From contig JARVLF010000022.1 in assembly GCA_030849465.1 (NCBI GenBank), forward strand, positions 62,001 to 126,000: DNA of 64,000 nt, read 5' to 3'. Below the pieces are notes generated by a model, which made no database searches, was not told where the DNA came from, and was given only the letters and a program-made list of their open reading frames with translations. Made by a program: the position numbers and the translations under genes. Source of the DNA: Moesziomyces globuligerus. Taxonomy: Eukaryota > Basidiomycota > Ustilaginomycetes > Ustilaginales > Ustilaginaceae. Below are positions 1 to 9,700 of this stretch, piece after piece; the first letter of the stretch is position 1; each line of letters begins with the position of its first letter.

Positions 1-621
1 GATGCGCAGCACCTTCTGCTCTCCGGCCTCCCAGCGATAGAAGTCGACGAGCCGGATGCGGCGCTTGTGTCCACCGCCGCGTCCGCGCACCGTGACGCGG
101 CCGTGGTGGTTGCGACCCGCCGTGCTGCGCTTGGCGACGGTGAGCGAGCGCTCGGGCTTGCCCTTGTGCAGATGCTCGTTGAGCGGCTGCCGCAGCCACC
201 GGATGGAGCGAGTGATGGGCTTGTACGTCTTGAACTGGCGGTCCTTGCGCACGAACGGCGACGTCGTCGTCGTCGACACGCCCAGCCGCGCAGACACGCT
301 CGACTCGGCCATCTTGCGCTTCGCCGCCTTGCGGATCTGCTTGAGCTGCGTGCGTCGCTCCTTGCGCGACGCCTTGGGCGGCTGTGCGGACGCCGCCGGC
401 TGCTTGGGCAGCACCGGTGCCGTCGACACCTGCGTTGTCGACGACACGGTCTGCAGGTAGCGCTGCCCCAGCGACGCGGTGCGTGCCGACGCCTGGAGCG
501 CAGCGCCGATGCGCGAGCAAGACGAGGGCGTCAGCGCGAGGCTCGACGAAGAGGCGGTGCTCGCGATGCTCGCGCGCGTCACCGCCTGGAGCGCGACGCG
601 CCCGAATGCAGCGCCGACCAT
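1..621 (-). CDS. RML2: Mitochondrial ribosomal protein uL2m (L2), C-terminus cut by window edge
   Basis: Encodes the first 207 residues of a mitochondrial large-subunit ribosomal protein L2; the frame stays open to base 1, so the C-terminal part lies outside the window. The first ATG in frame is at 619-621. The first ~70 residues are Ala/Ser/Thr-rich with scattered Arg and almost no acidic residues, as in a mitochondrial presequence. The uL2 signature follows: FKTYKPITRS, then AGRNHHGRVTVRGRGGGHKR and RIRLVDFYRW at the end of the visible part. In uL2 this RNA-binding region contacts 23S-type rRNA near the peptidyl-transferase centre. The basic presequence argues for the mitochondrial rather than the cytosolic (uL2) protein. 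No intron is needed in the visible part. A CACGTG box lies about 205 bp upstream of the ATG. Confidence 0.9.
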   Translation of the reverse strand, partial: MVGAAFGRVALQAVTRASIASTASSSSLALTPSSCSRIGAALQASARTASLGQRYLQTVSSTTQVSTAPVLPKQPAASAQPPKASRKERRTQLKQIRKAAKRKMAESSVSARLGVSTTTTSPFVRKDRQFKTYKPITRSIRWLRQPLNEHLHKGKPERSLTVAKRSTAGRNHHGRVTVRGRGGGHKRRIRLVDFYRWEAGEQKVLRI

Positions 622-1028
622 CGTGTGCTGTGACTGGCCGAGAAAGCTGCAAAGTCCGGGTAGCGATAGAGATGGGTGGTGGAGATCTCGGTGATCAGTG
701 TGGTGATGGTGATGATGCGATCGCTCGGCGGCCCTGCCAGTGAGCAGAGCAGCGTCTGGGCATCAGAGCAAAGGATTGCGCTGCTGGGAAAAAATCCGAT
801 TCTTCCCACTGCCGCCCGCACGCGTCACGTGCATTGCACCGCACCAAATTACATATGCATACGTAATGCCCTTTTTCGCACGGTGGTGGTCTAACAGAAG
901 TAAAGTGAGGCTAAGGCCTCACATACTCACACCCTCGTCCTGAGCGACGTCGATCGAGCCCCCACTCAAGTCGAAGATGCTACAAATACAAATGACATTG
1001 CGAGCCGCACACTGAGCAGAATCCAGCC
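622..1028. other. Intergenic region: RML2 promoter and 3' flank of the J-protein gene
   Basis: About 400 bp with no credible ORF. It contains a CACGTG E-box at 826-831 and short AT-rich stretches (840-870) that could act as the core promoter of the minus-strand ribosomal protein gene. The right end is the 3' untranslated part of the next minus-strand gene. Confidence 0.5.
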
Positions 1029-2168
1029 TCACTTCTTTGACTTCTTCTTGGATGCTGTGCTGGCACTTGCCGCCGCAGCGCGCTTCTTGCCCGCCGCGCC
1101 GCCGCCGTTTTCCTTGTTGGCGCCGTTCTTGCGTGCCATGATCTCGGCCTGGATGCGGTCGAACTCGTCGTCGGTGGGCCGTTTTTCTTTGGCGCCGGCT
1201 TTGGCTTCGAGCTTGGCGATCATGTCGTCGAACTGGGATGCGCGATTCTGGTTCTTGCGCTGGATGAGCGCGGCCAAGCCGCCGAGGTCGTCGTCGTCGT
1301 CATCGTTGGCTTTGCTCCTGCCCTTGCCGCGAGCGGTCTTGGGCTTGTGCTTGGCGTCGGACTTGCCCGCTGAGCGCGCTGGCTTGGCCTTGCCAGAGCC
1401 CTTGCCCGAGCCGAAGAGGTCGTCCCAGACGCCAAGCTCTTTGGCAAGTGCCTCGGCCTCGGCCGCTTCGCCCTTGGCCTTGGTGCGCAGCGCCTTTCGG
1501 CCTGCCTCGTCGTTCTTGCTCCTCGTCCAGGCGTCGGTGGCTTTGAGCTCGCCGGCGTCGATGGCCGCGTCGATCAGCGCGACGAAGCGCGCCTCGTCGG
1601 CGATGAACTCGCAGCAGGGGACGTGGTTGAAGATCTGGGCGAGCTCACCGTTGGTAGCCTCGTACGCCTCGAGCAGGTCGGCCTTCTCCTCGGCCGAGTT
1701 CTGGTACTTTTGCTTAAAGTCGTCGAGCGTGTGGCGCGAGACCTCGCCGGACCAGAGCTCCTTGAAGTAGGCGTTCCAGTCGAAATCCGCATCGCCCTCG
1801 CCAAACATGAGCTCCTTGGTGGAGCCGGTGTTGTCGAACTTGCGCCGTCGCACCTCGTCCGAGAGCACCGCATACGCAAAGCCGATGCGCTGGAACGTCT
1901 GGCTGGCCTCCTCCGCCGCATTCTCCGAGGACGACGAGAGCACCTTGTCCGGATGGAACTTCAACGCCAGTCTGTCGCAACACCAGCAAGCAAGCATGGG
2001 AGGTCAGCAGCTGAAATGCACAGGCGGAAGGGGAGGAGGCAGGAGGACGTACTTCTTGTAGGCCTTCTTGATGGCTTCCGGTGTGGCATCCTTGGCGACG
2101 CCGAGCGTACCGTACAGGTCGACGTTGCCGTCTGGGAAGAAGTTGAGCCCGGGATCTTGCTCGTCCAT
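1029..2168 (-). CDS. J-domain co-chaperone, DNAJC9-like, one intron
   Basis: Two exons, 2168-2053 and 1971-1029, joined across an 81-bp intron (donor GTACGT, acceptor GACAG). Splicing restores a continuous J domain (AYKKLALKFHPDK) and gives 352 residues. The J domain covers about residues 17-85 with the HPD triad at 45-47, which stimulates Hsp70 ATPase activity. After it comes an acidic-aromatic segment (GEGDADFDWNAYFKELW) and a helical region with CCEFIADEARFVALID, as in the DNAJC9 family, whose human member is a histone H3-H4 co-chaperone. The C-terminal ~130 residues are Lys/Ala-rich with an acidic DDDDDD patch and look like a nuclear-localisation tail. Human DNAJC9 is shorter (about 260 residues); the difference is in this tail. 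The nuclear/histone role is inferred from the family. It shares a ~316-bp divergent promoter with the Smp3 gene. Confidence 0.88.
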
Positions 2169-2484
2169 GGTGTTTTCGTCAGCCCGGGTTGGTTGGATGG
2201 AGGGTGAAGAGGACGAGGCCGAGGTGGAGTGGCGGGCGCTCTAAAAGCTCAATTTCAGTCGCGTTGTTCAACGTTGAACGCGTAAATTGTCATTATTCTC
2301 GCACCTCTGCGCACGCGCCTCGCCAACCAACACCGCAACCGCAACCGCACACCTCGAACGCCTCGCCTCGTCTCGCCTCGCCAACGCCTTCACATCGAGT
2401 ATCGCCATTTCGAGGCACGAGCCATGGCCGATCCCCGACTCGCGAGGCTGCGGCTTTGACGCCGGGCTCGACACTTCCATCTAC
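2169..2484. promoter_or_regulatory. Divergent promoter between J-protein and SMP3 genes
   Basis: A 316-bp spacer between two ATGs that point away from each other. The Smp3 frame stays open upstream of its ATG but only with TTG starts, so this stretch is read as 5' untranslated and promoter DNA for both genes. No specific factor site stands out. Confidence 0.5.
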
Positions 2485-4122
2485 ATGGTGTTATCGATCA
2501 TGCGCGCCTTTGTGCGCGTTGTCGATGTACGCACTTGGCTCGGGGCCGCGTACTGGGCGCTGGTGGTGCTTCGGCTCTGCAGTGCATTTGGCGGCTACGG
2601 CTACGTGCATCCAGACGAATGGATGCAGTCGGGAGAGGCGTACTTTTCGCTGCGCTCCGACTCGCTCGCATCGACGCTGCCGTGGGAATGGCGACCGGAC
2701 TCGGCGCTGCGCTCGCCCGCCGCACTGCGCGCACAGTTGCTCCCCATCGCCCTGCTCTCGAACCTACTCGGCAGAGGCGCGCACGCGGGATGGCCGAGGT
2801 TCGTGCTCCAGCGCGCAGCCATGGTCGTGTGGACGATGGTGGTGGATGTCGCGGTCGCAGCCACCTTGCCGCGCCGAACGGCGCGTACGCTCCTCGTGCT
2901 CTATGCGGTCTCGACCGCAGCGACCACGTTCGCCGTACGCCCCTTTAGCAACGCTGCCGAAGCCACGCTCGTCGCTCTCAGCCTCATGCACTCCATTGCA
3001 CCCCGAAGCGGAACGGGCTGGAGGACAGGAGTGCTACCGGTGCTACCGGTGCTACCGGTGCTGACGGTGGCGGGGGTGTTTACGCGCTTCACGTACGTAG
3101 CGTTTGCTGCGCCACTTGTTGTGGTCTACATCTACCGCCACGTGGTCCTCGCCTGGAGCGGTCAGGTGCGCGCGGTGGTCCTGGCAGGTGTCGTGGCCGC
3201 CGTCAGTGCAGCGGCTACGGCAGCCGTGTACCTCTCGATCGATACGCGCTTCTACACGCACTTGGGCACGGAGCAGGCGAGGGGCGTGGCTAGCTCGACA
3301 CGCTGGCGGCTGGTCGTTGCGCCGCTCAACGCGCTCGTCTACAACGCGCAGACGGCCAACGTGGCGGAGCACGGCTTGCATCCACGCTGGCTGCACTTGT
3401 GCGTCAACCTACCCATGGTGATCGGCCTGGCCAACTGCATTGCGCTCCTGCTCACCACCATCCACCTCGTGCGTTGCTTTGTGCGACCTCGTTCGGATCG
3501 AGAAGAGGACAGGGGGTGGAGGGCGGTGGTGGTGTCGCTGAGTATGGTGGTGGTGGGCGTGGGTGTGCTGAGTGTCTCGCCGCATCAGGAACCGCGTTTT
3601 CTGCTGCCCATCGCCTTGCCCTCGACGCTCGTCTTTACCTACACCCTCTCCGGACGCTACCTCTGGTCGCGGCCCACACTACGACGCTGGCTAGTAGCCA
3701 CTCACGTTGCTCAGCATCTCGTACAGATGATCCTCTTCTCGTTCCTACATCAGGCGGCACTGCTCCCCGTCATGTTCCACATCGATGCGACACCCAATGC
3801 GACCCATCTCGTCTATCGCACCTTCTCCGTGCCCACCCACCTAGCACCCACCGCAAACATGCGCGCATTCGACTCGTCCACCTCGCCATCGACCCTCGTC
3901 GAGCTCGCAAAACAGTCGTGCACAGACACCGCCATCTACACCCCGGCCTGGTTCGTCGCCGACCTCACCACCGCCGCGCTGCAACTCGGCATCTCGCTCC
4001 ATCCTCACCGCTCCTTCAACTGGCATGTCGACCTCGACCATCTCGACTCGGCCCTCGCTCTCCTCGACCACTCGTCAGCGCGTGACGTCTTTGCGATCCA
4101 CAAACTGCTCGTCGCCTGCTAG
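2485..4122 (+). CDS. SMP3: GPI mannosyltransferase 4 (Smp3/PIG-Z type)
   Basis: A 545-residue polytopic ER membrane protein of glycosyltransferase family 22 that would add the fourth mannose to the GPI-anchor precursor, using dolichol-phosphate-mannose. The family's lumenal catalytic motif HPDE is at residues 42-45 (GYGYVHPDEWMQSGEAYF). Later family signatures are PLNALVYN, HGLHPRWLHLCVNLPM and SPHQEPRFLLPIALP. Many hydrophobic segments span the rest. The length fits yeast Smp3 (516). The open frame extends upstream to 2287 only through a TTG codon, so the first ATG (2485) is used. A 9-bp triplication near 3030-3060 encodes a V-L-P repeat in one membrane segment. Its 3' end faces the next gene across 77 bp. 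Confidence 0.93.
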   Translation: MVLSIMRAFVRVVDVRTWLGAAYWALVVLRLCSAFGGYGYVHPDEWMQSGEAYFSLRSDSLASTLPWEWRPDSALRSPAALRAQLLPIALLSNLLGRGAHAGWPRFVLQRAAMVVWTMVVDVAVAATLPRRTARTLLVLYAVSTAATTFAVRPFSNAAEATLVALSLMHSIAPRSGTGWRTGVLPVLPVLPVLTVAGVFTRFTYVAFAAPLVVVYIYRHVVLAWSGQVRAVVLAGVVAAVSAAATAAVYLSIDTRFYTHLGTEQARGVASSTRWRLVVAPLNALVYNAQTANVAEHGLHPRWLHLCVNLPMVIGLANCIALLLTTIHLVRCFVRPRSDREEDRGWRAVVVSLSMVVVGVGVLSVSPHQEPRFLLPIALPSTLVFTYTLSGRYLWSRPTLRRWLVATHVAQHLVQMILFSFLHQAALLPVMFHIDATPNATHLVYRTFSVPTHLAPTANMRAFDSSTSPSTLVELAKQSCTDTAIYTPAWFVADLTTAALQLGISLHPHRSFNWHVDLDHLDSALALLDHSSARDVFAIHKLLVAC

Positions 4123-4199
4123 ATCGTGCTCGCACTCTTTGCAATTCATGCTTTGGTATGCTGGGTTGATTTCAGACAAGCTCGACGTCAAGGCGCGGG

Positions 4200-5309
4200 C
4201 TAGTCCCAGACCAGACGACCGTTGAGGTCGACGCTCGCCTTGGCCGTCGGCACCTTTGCGCTGACCGAGTGCGGAGCGGGTCGACGCGCGGCCTCCTTTT
4301 GGCGGTGCTCTTCGAGCGCCTGCTGTCGGCGGTGGTTGGCGAGGCGCTCGGCCTGCACCTTGTCTGCCTCCTCCTTGGCCGCCTTCTTGGCCGCGGCCTT
4401 GTTGGCGTTGGACCTCTGCTTCTTGGTCTCGGCCGCGGCGGCTGCACTCGCACTGGCATTCGTCTGCGCCCGCGCCTTGACAGGCCCAGGCGTGGCGACG
4501 GTCCAGCCACCTCCTGCGGGGAGGGCGTTCTTGGGCGCGAGGCGCTTGACGCTCGCGGTGGTGGCGTCGTTGGGGAGCGCGGCAAACGGGTTGGACGAGG
4601 CAAACGAGGTGCGCGTCGCGGCTGCCGCGTTGGACTTGGCCGCCGAGCTGTTGGCCTTGGCGGCGGCGAAGGAGCCGCCGACGCTCGACCAGCCGTCGTC
4701 GGCGTCGCGCTCCGAGACGGCGTAGCTCGGCTCGGGTTCGGCGGCCGGGATGCGTGCGACCGAGGTGTAGCCCGAGGGCAAAGCGTCGACGTCGCTGTCG
4801 CGCATGTCGCCGAGCGAGGCGGCGAGCGCCGTCTGCGCCGCATCCGCGCGGGCGCGAATCGCACCGTTGCTCAGCGCAGCCTCGTCGGCCTCGGCGGCTT
4901 CCGCAGCCACCTCGGCGTAGCTCTCCGGTTGGGTAGGTCTCGCCTCTGCATCTGGCTTGGGCTGCGGTGCCTGAGGTGCCTGCTGAGACTGCTTCTTGCT
5001 CTTCTTGTTCTTCTTTGTCGATGGCGCAGCGGTCTCGGGCTGCTTGACTGGAGCCGGAGCGGGAGCCGGTTCGGGCGGGGTGGGGGTCTGCACTTGCGCA
5101 GACGCGGGCGCAGGAGCGGGCGCGGCGTTGTCCTTGGGCTTCTTCTTGTTCTTGTTCTTCTTGGTGCTCTTGGAAGCTATCGATGGCGCGGCGGGGCTGT
5201 GGGCCGTGTGGTCTGGGTTGGGCGCCTGCTTGCGGGCGCCGTTGCGGACAAAGACGTGGATGGCGAGGCCGGCAGCCAGGCCAAGCGCAAAGATCTTGGC
5301 CGAGTCCAT
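4200..5309 (-). CDS. Membrane-anchored Ala/Lys-rich protein, unknown function
   Basis: A 369-residue protein not assigned to a family. It starts with a short N-terminal hydrophobic segment (about residues 5-21, KIFALGLAAGLAIHVF) followed by basic residues, which suggests a signal-anchor with the bulk in the cytosol. Then come Lys-rich patches (STKKNKNKKKPK, TKKNKKSKK) within Pro/Ala-rich disordered sequence, and two short Trp motifs in low-complexity context (DDGWSSVGGSF and GGGWTVATPG). A highly charged helical stretch at about residues 290-345 is probably a coiled coil. The last residues, VDLNGRLVWD, look like a conserved C-terminal tag. The layout recalls ER proteins with a lysine-rich cytosolic domain such as the p180/kinectin class, but this is only a resemblance. 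Intronless, with convergent ends shared with SMP3. Confidence 0.8.
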   Translation of the reverse strand: MDSAKIFALGLAAGLAIHVFVRNGARKQAPNPDHTAHSPAAPSIASKSTKKNKNKKKPKDNAAPAPAPASAQVQTPTPPEPAPAPAPVKQPETAAPSTKKNKKSKKQSQQAPQAPQPKPDAEARPTQPESYAEVAAEAAEADEAALSNGAIRARADAAQTALAASLGDMRDSDVDALPSGYTSVARIPAAEPEPSYAVSERDADDGWSSVGGSFAAAKANSSAAKSNAAAATRTSFASSNPFAALPNDATTASVKRLAPKNALPAGGGWTVATPGPVKARAQTNASASAAAAAETKKQRSNANKAAAKKAAKEEADKVQAERLANHRRQQALEEHRQKEAARRPAPHSVSAKVPTAKASVDLNGRLVWD

Positions 5310-6114
5310 TCTTCGAGCCGAAGTTGGTCGATGCTGCCGAGCAATGAAATAGCCTTGAGAGGGGTGTAGTCGGGGGAGAAGAAGCAGCAGCGAGAGGAGC
5401 TCGCGGGTGGTGTCTGTGTGGGTTGGGGGTCACGTGCGGATCGGTGGAGCGGATGACGTGGATTGGGCTGCGCGTGGAAATGAAGCCTGGTGGTGTGGGT
5501 TGGAGAGATGAAGCGAGTGGATTCGGCTGGCGAGGGCGAGGAGGAGGTAGCCAGCGTGGGTGAGGCCGAGTGGAATGAATTCGAGTGCGAGAAGAAAGGG
5601 CTGCCGAGGCGGTCTGAGCACGCTGAGCAGGCTGAGCTGTGGAGCGACTCACACTCGCGCGGGCTGCGAGGCTGATTGGGTCTGAGATCGGCGCCGCAGC
5701 GGGGGAAGCCCAGAGAGGCGGCGCAGTCTTTGAGTCCAAGCCCGAATCACGAATCAGGCGCCGAGATCCGCGTGACGCCTGCCGCTCGCTGCGCATCCCG
5801 CTTGCAGCTGTGCCTGAATTCGGCGAGGCACGTCTCGTCTCTCGGGCGAATCTTTCTGTCAAAATGTTAGCGCTTGGGTCTGAACATGTCATCACGGCGC
5901 GCACGGTGACGTCCATTCTGTCACTTCTTGGCGCGTCTTTTTTTTTTTTGCCGGTTCGGCCTCTTTGAACTGGGCAAAGCGGCGGCTCGATCCGGTCATC
6001 GGCCACCGAACCAGCTTTGCGACATCCACCTCGCTCTCGTATCCAAGCGCAACCCCACTTTGCGCCCTTCATATCCGCACATCGTCCGCTGCAGACCTCA
6101 CCCACGTCCCCGAA
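5310..6114. other. Divergent intergenic region
   Basis: About 800 bp between two genes reading outward. It holds a CACGTG box at 5431-5436 and a poly-T run near 5938-5949. Several ORFs of 60-110 codons exist on both strands but show no protein-like composition. I see no gene here. Confidence 0.45.
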
Positions 6115-6609
6115 ATGCGTATTGCTGTGGTTTCGCCAGCTGCGTTGCTGTGCATGGCGCTCCTCGTCGCGCTCGCCTCCGCACAGTCGTCCTCCACCTC
6201 GAGCGCCTCGCCGACCTCCACAGCCGGCAGCAGCACCAACACCAGCTCGGGCTCGGGCTCGGGCTCGCTCACCTCGTCGTCGGCCTCGTCGCGCACCACG
6301 GACGCTGCCGCTACGCTCGGCACGCTGCTCACCTTCTCCTTCGCATCGGTCAACACGCTCTCTTCCTCCTCCTCCACCTCCTCCTCCTCCAGCTCGGCCT
6401 CGGCCACCTCGACATCCTCCTCGTCGTCCTCGTCCGCGACCTCTTCATCGACGTCGAGCTCGTCCAGCTCGAGCGCAGCGCCCATCGCGACATCTTCGAG
6501 TGCTCCCAATGCCGCGCTGGGCGTAGCGCCGAGCAAGCACGCACATCTCCTCGTGCCCTCGGCTGCCCTCGCCCTCGTCCTCGTCAGCAGCATCGCCTTC
6601 CTCTTCTAA
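6115..6609 (+). CDS. Small Ser/Thr-rich GPI-anchored cell-wall protein
   Basis: A 164-residue protein with the layout of a GPI-anchored surface protein. The N-terminal signal peptide is about residues 1-23 (MRIAVVSPAALLCMALLV, cleavage predicted after ASA), followed by ~110 residues dominated by Ser, Thr and Ala, likely heavily O-mannosylated. The end is a hydrophobic C-terminal tail (LLVPSAALALVLVSSIAFLF) expected to be replaced by the GPI anchor. One non-repetitive segment (AATLGTLLTFSFASVNTL) interrupts the Ser runs. The ATG is chosen at 6115 because the signal peptide starts exactly there, although the frame is open further upstream. No catalytic domain. Its 3' end faces the TTC27-type gene across 91 bp. 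Confidence 0.85.
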   Translation: MRIAVVSPAALLCMALLVALASAQSSSTSSASPTSTAGSSTNTSSGSGSGSLTSSSASSRTTDAAATLGTLLTFSFASVNTLSSSSSTSSSSSSASATSTSSSSSSSATSSSTSSSSSSSAAPIATSSSAPNAALGVAPSKHAHLLVPSAALALVLVSSIAFLF

Positions 6610-6700
6610 CACGCTCATGTACACATACCACAAGCACTTTGCACGAATTCTAAAGCCCGCTTTTGATGGATGCATTGCACACTGCGCGCGCGCGCTCACC

Positions 6701-9700
6701 TCAGCTCTTGAGCTGCTCGAGGAGCAGCTTGGCTTGGTCGTACTCGCGCTCGTCCTCCCAGGGCGTGCGCGTCTTTGCGAGCAAGCTGCGCACGAGGCTG
6801 CGCGCCTGGAATCTGGGCTTGGGCGCCTCTGGATCCGCCTCGTCGCGGTCTGCGAGTTCGAGCAGTTGGTCGACGAGGTTGCGCAGATCGTGCAGCAGCG
6901 CTACAAACGTCTGCTTGTCCGAGGTGAGCGAGTCGTCGGCCATGGCAGCGTCGAGCGCCGCATTGTAGCCGTTGAGCAGGGCGTGCTGCACCGAACGTTG
7001 GCGCTCGCCGTTCCACGCGAGCAGCCGCGCGTACAGCTTCCAGATGGGCGCACTCGTCGAGATGGTCGCGAGCAGCGTCTCGTCAAACAGCCTCCGCACC
7101 GGCGCGTACAGTCCGAGCCCCGAGTTGACGTCGAGCTTCGGCGCCGCAGGAGCCACCGCCTCGGCATCGCCCGAACGGTTCTGTTGCAGCGCCGACTCGT
7201 ACGCCTCCGTGGCCGAGAGCACGGCAGCTTCAAGCTCAGCCTTGGGCGTGCGGGTGACCGCGTCCACGAGCCGCGCGAGCACGGCCAGGTCCACCGTCTT
7301 GGCCCGCTCGGCGTCCGACGATTTGGAGCGCGTCTGGATCTCGATGACGCGCACGAGCGCCCGCGTCGCTTCGAGCAGGTAGCCAACGTCGACGCAGACG
7401 ACCATGTAGTTGGTCCACACCCGCCAGTTGTCGTGCGCAAACCGCAGCGACTGCTGCAGCGACCGGTGCGCCAGCAGCTTGAGCGAATACGCCGTCGTCG
7501 CCTCGCCCCGTCTCCCTCCCCTCGCCCCGCCCACATGGCCCGGATCCGGCAATCCGCTCTCGGTGCTCGTCACGTCACTATCCGCCTCCGACTCGCTCGA
7601 CGACACTTCGACGCCCGAGTCGGACCGCGAGCTGCCACTCCACTCGCTCAGCCCCTCGTCGTCCTCGCCCGCGCCCGTGTCGTCCCACATCCGATCCGCC
7701 TCCTCCTCGGCCTCGAGGATGTCCGGCAAGCCACCCTGCGCACCCATCCTCTCGATGCCCACCGCCGCGCTTGCCGCCGCCGCCGCCGCCGCGCCCTCGA
7801 CCATACGCAGGTAGCAGCTGGCGAGGTTGTTCCAGCTCTCCATGTCCTCGTCGTCCAACGCGGTGCAGCGCCGGAAGCACTGCGCCCCCTCCTTCCACTT
7901 CTCCAGCCGCATGTAGCAGCAGCCGAGGATGAACCACGAGCGCGAGTAGAGCGGATTGATGCGCAGCGCGTGCTTCAGCCACTTGGCCGCTTCCGCAAAG
8001 TCGTTCTGCGTGAAATGCACGCCGCCCAGACTGCGCGCCGCCCTAGCCGACGACGACGCCGACACGCTCCAGGCCTTGGAGTAGTGCGCTGCTGCGGCTG
8101 CAGGTTCGAGGTCACCGAGCAAGCACCACAGTTTTGCCTCGCGGGCGCGGTCCATGCGTCGAAACATGACCGCCTGCGCTTCGCTCTGGACACCTGCCGC
8201 CTGCCTTCTGCGCGACGAGACGTCGACGTCGGCCTCGACCTTCTTGCCCTCGAGCAGCTCGCGCACCACCTCGACGCCCTCCTCCTGCCGACCGAGCATG
8301 CCGAGGCACTGCACCACCTCCTCCCACAGCTGGATGCGCTCAAAGATCTCGAGCGCCGAGCGCGTGACGCCGATGCTGGCGTAGCGCCGAGCGAGCTCCG
8401 CCTGCATCTCCCACTTGGGCGGCAGATCGAGCGCGTGGAAAAACTTGAGGCGCTCCTGCAGCGACGAGTCGTTGGTCGGCATCTGGTCGATGAGCGCCTG
8501 CAGCTGCAGCACCGACCGCTCCACCGTGCGCGTCCGCGTCGACTCGAGCCGCGCGCGCAGCAGCAGAGACATGGTATGCACCATCCAGTTGCGCGGATGC
8601 GAGACGACCCGCGCGATAAAGATGCCCATCTGGTTCGCCGTCAGCCCGTGCGCAGCCTGCGTGTTGCGGATGTTCAGACACAGCGCCAACAGCACGCACT
8701 GATCCAGCACCGCCAGCGCAGGCTGCGCATTCGGATCCAGGCCCGCCAGCTCGTCCTCGGCATCCGCCGCCGTCGCCGTCGTCGTGGTGAACTTGGTCTG
8801 TTCGAGCAGCGTATCGTCGTTGAGCGCAAACGTCGATGGCATCCCCGCCACCTGGTCCTCCGGATTCGCCTTGGCCGCAAACCCGGTCTCGAGCGGCTCC
8901 TCCTTGACCTCGCCCTGCGCGGACCCTGTCTCGTTGGCTTCGGCGTCAGCATCGGTTCCCGCCTCTTCGTCCTCCTTACCGCCGTCCGCGACGACGCTCT
9001 TGGCGAGCAGGATGAGCTGCGTCTTGTCCTCCTTCTGGAACTTGGTCCTCTTTCCGAGCGCGCCCGACATCCTGTACACCAGTCCGTTCTGCTTGGCGGC
9101 GTCAACAAACGTCTCCGCCGCCTCGCGGTCGCTTCCGATCCGCTGCAGCGCGACGCCGCGCTCGAGAATCAGACGCGCGGACAGCGCTGCCCAGCTGCTC
9201 TTCTCACCGCTCGCGGGCCTCGTCGCTGCTGCTCGCGCGCCGAGCACGTCGCGTAGCTTGTTGACCGGGTCAAACACCTTCTTGCCGAACGCCACCGGCT
9301 CGTCGAGCACGTGGCTGTGCACCGTATACGCGCGCAACCGCCACCAGGCCAGCGTCTCGATCTCGCCGCCCACCACAGTGCCGCACAGCGCTTCGATGAG
9401 CAGCTTGGCCACGACGAGCAGCACGGGCACTTGGCAGAGGTGGTACGCCGGCTCGCCCTTGAACGCCAGCGCCTCGAGTGCGGCACGGTGCAGCAGGGCC
9501 GAGGCGTCGCGCGTCGCCTTGACCTCCGCATCCGCATCGAGCGGTCGTGGCGGGAACGCATCCGGTGCCACCGAGCGCAGCAACGCCACGGGCTCGAGCG
9601 TCTCTGGAAGCTCCGGACCGGTCCAGTTGATCTGTACAAACGCATGCAGTGCGCTGATCGCCACGCACAGCACCTCGAATCCCTCGCCGTCAGCCTCGGT

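Noticed and set aside
2287..2484. N-terminal extension of SMP3
   Set aside because: The extra start is TTG, not ATG, and the added 66 residues lack family similarity.
4075..6105. 676-codon minus-strand ORF overlapping the signal-anchored gene
   Set aside because: It overlaps the real gene in another frame, reads Arg/Gln/Ala-rich low complexity and would overrun the 3' end of SMP3.
6617..9256. 879-codon plus-strand ORF over the TTC27 TPR region
   Set aside because: Antisense shadow of a conserved coding region; same reason as above.
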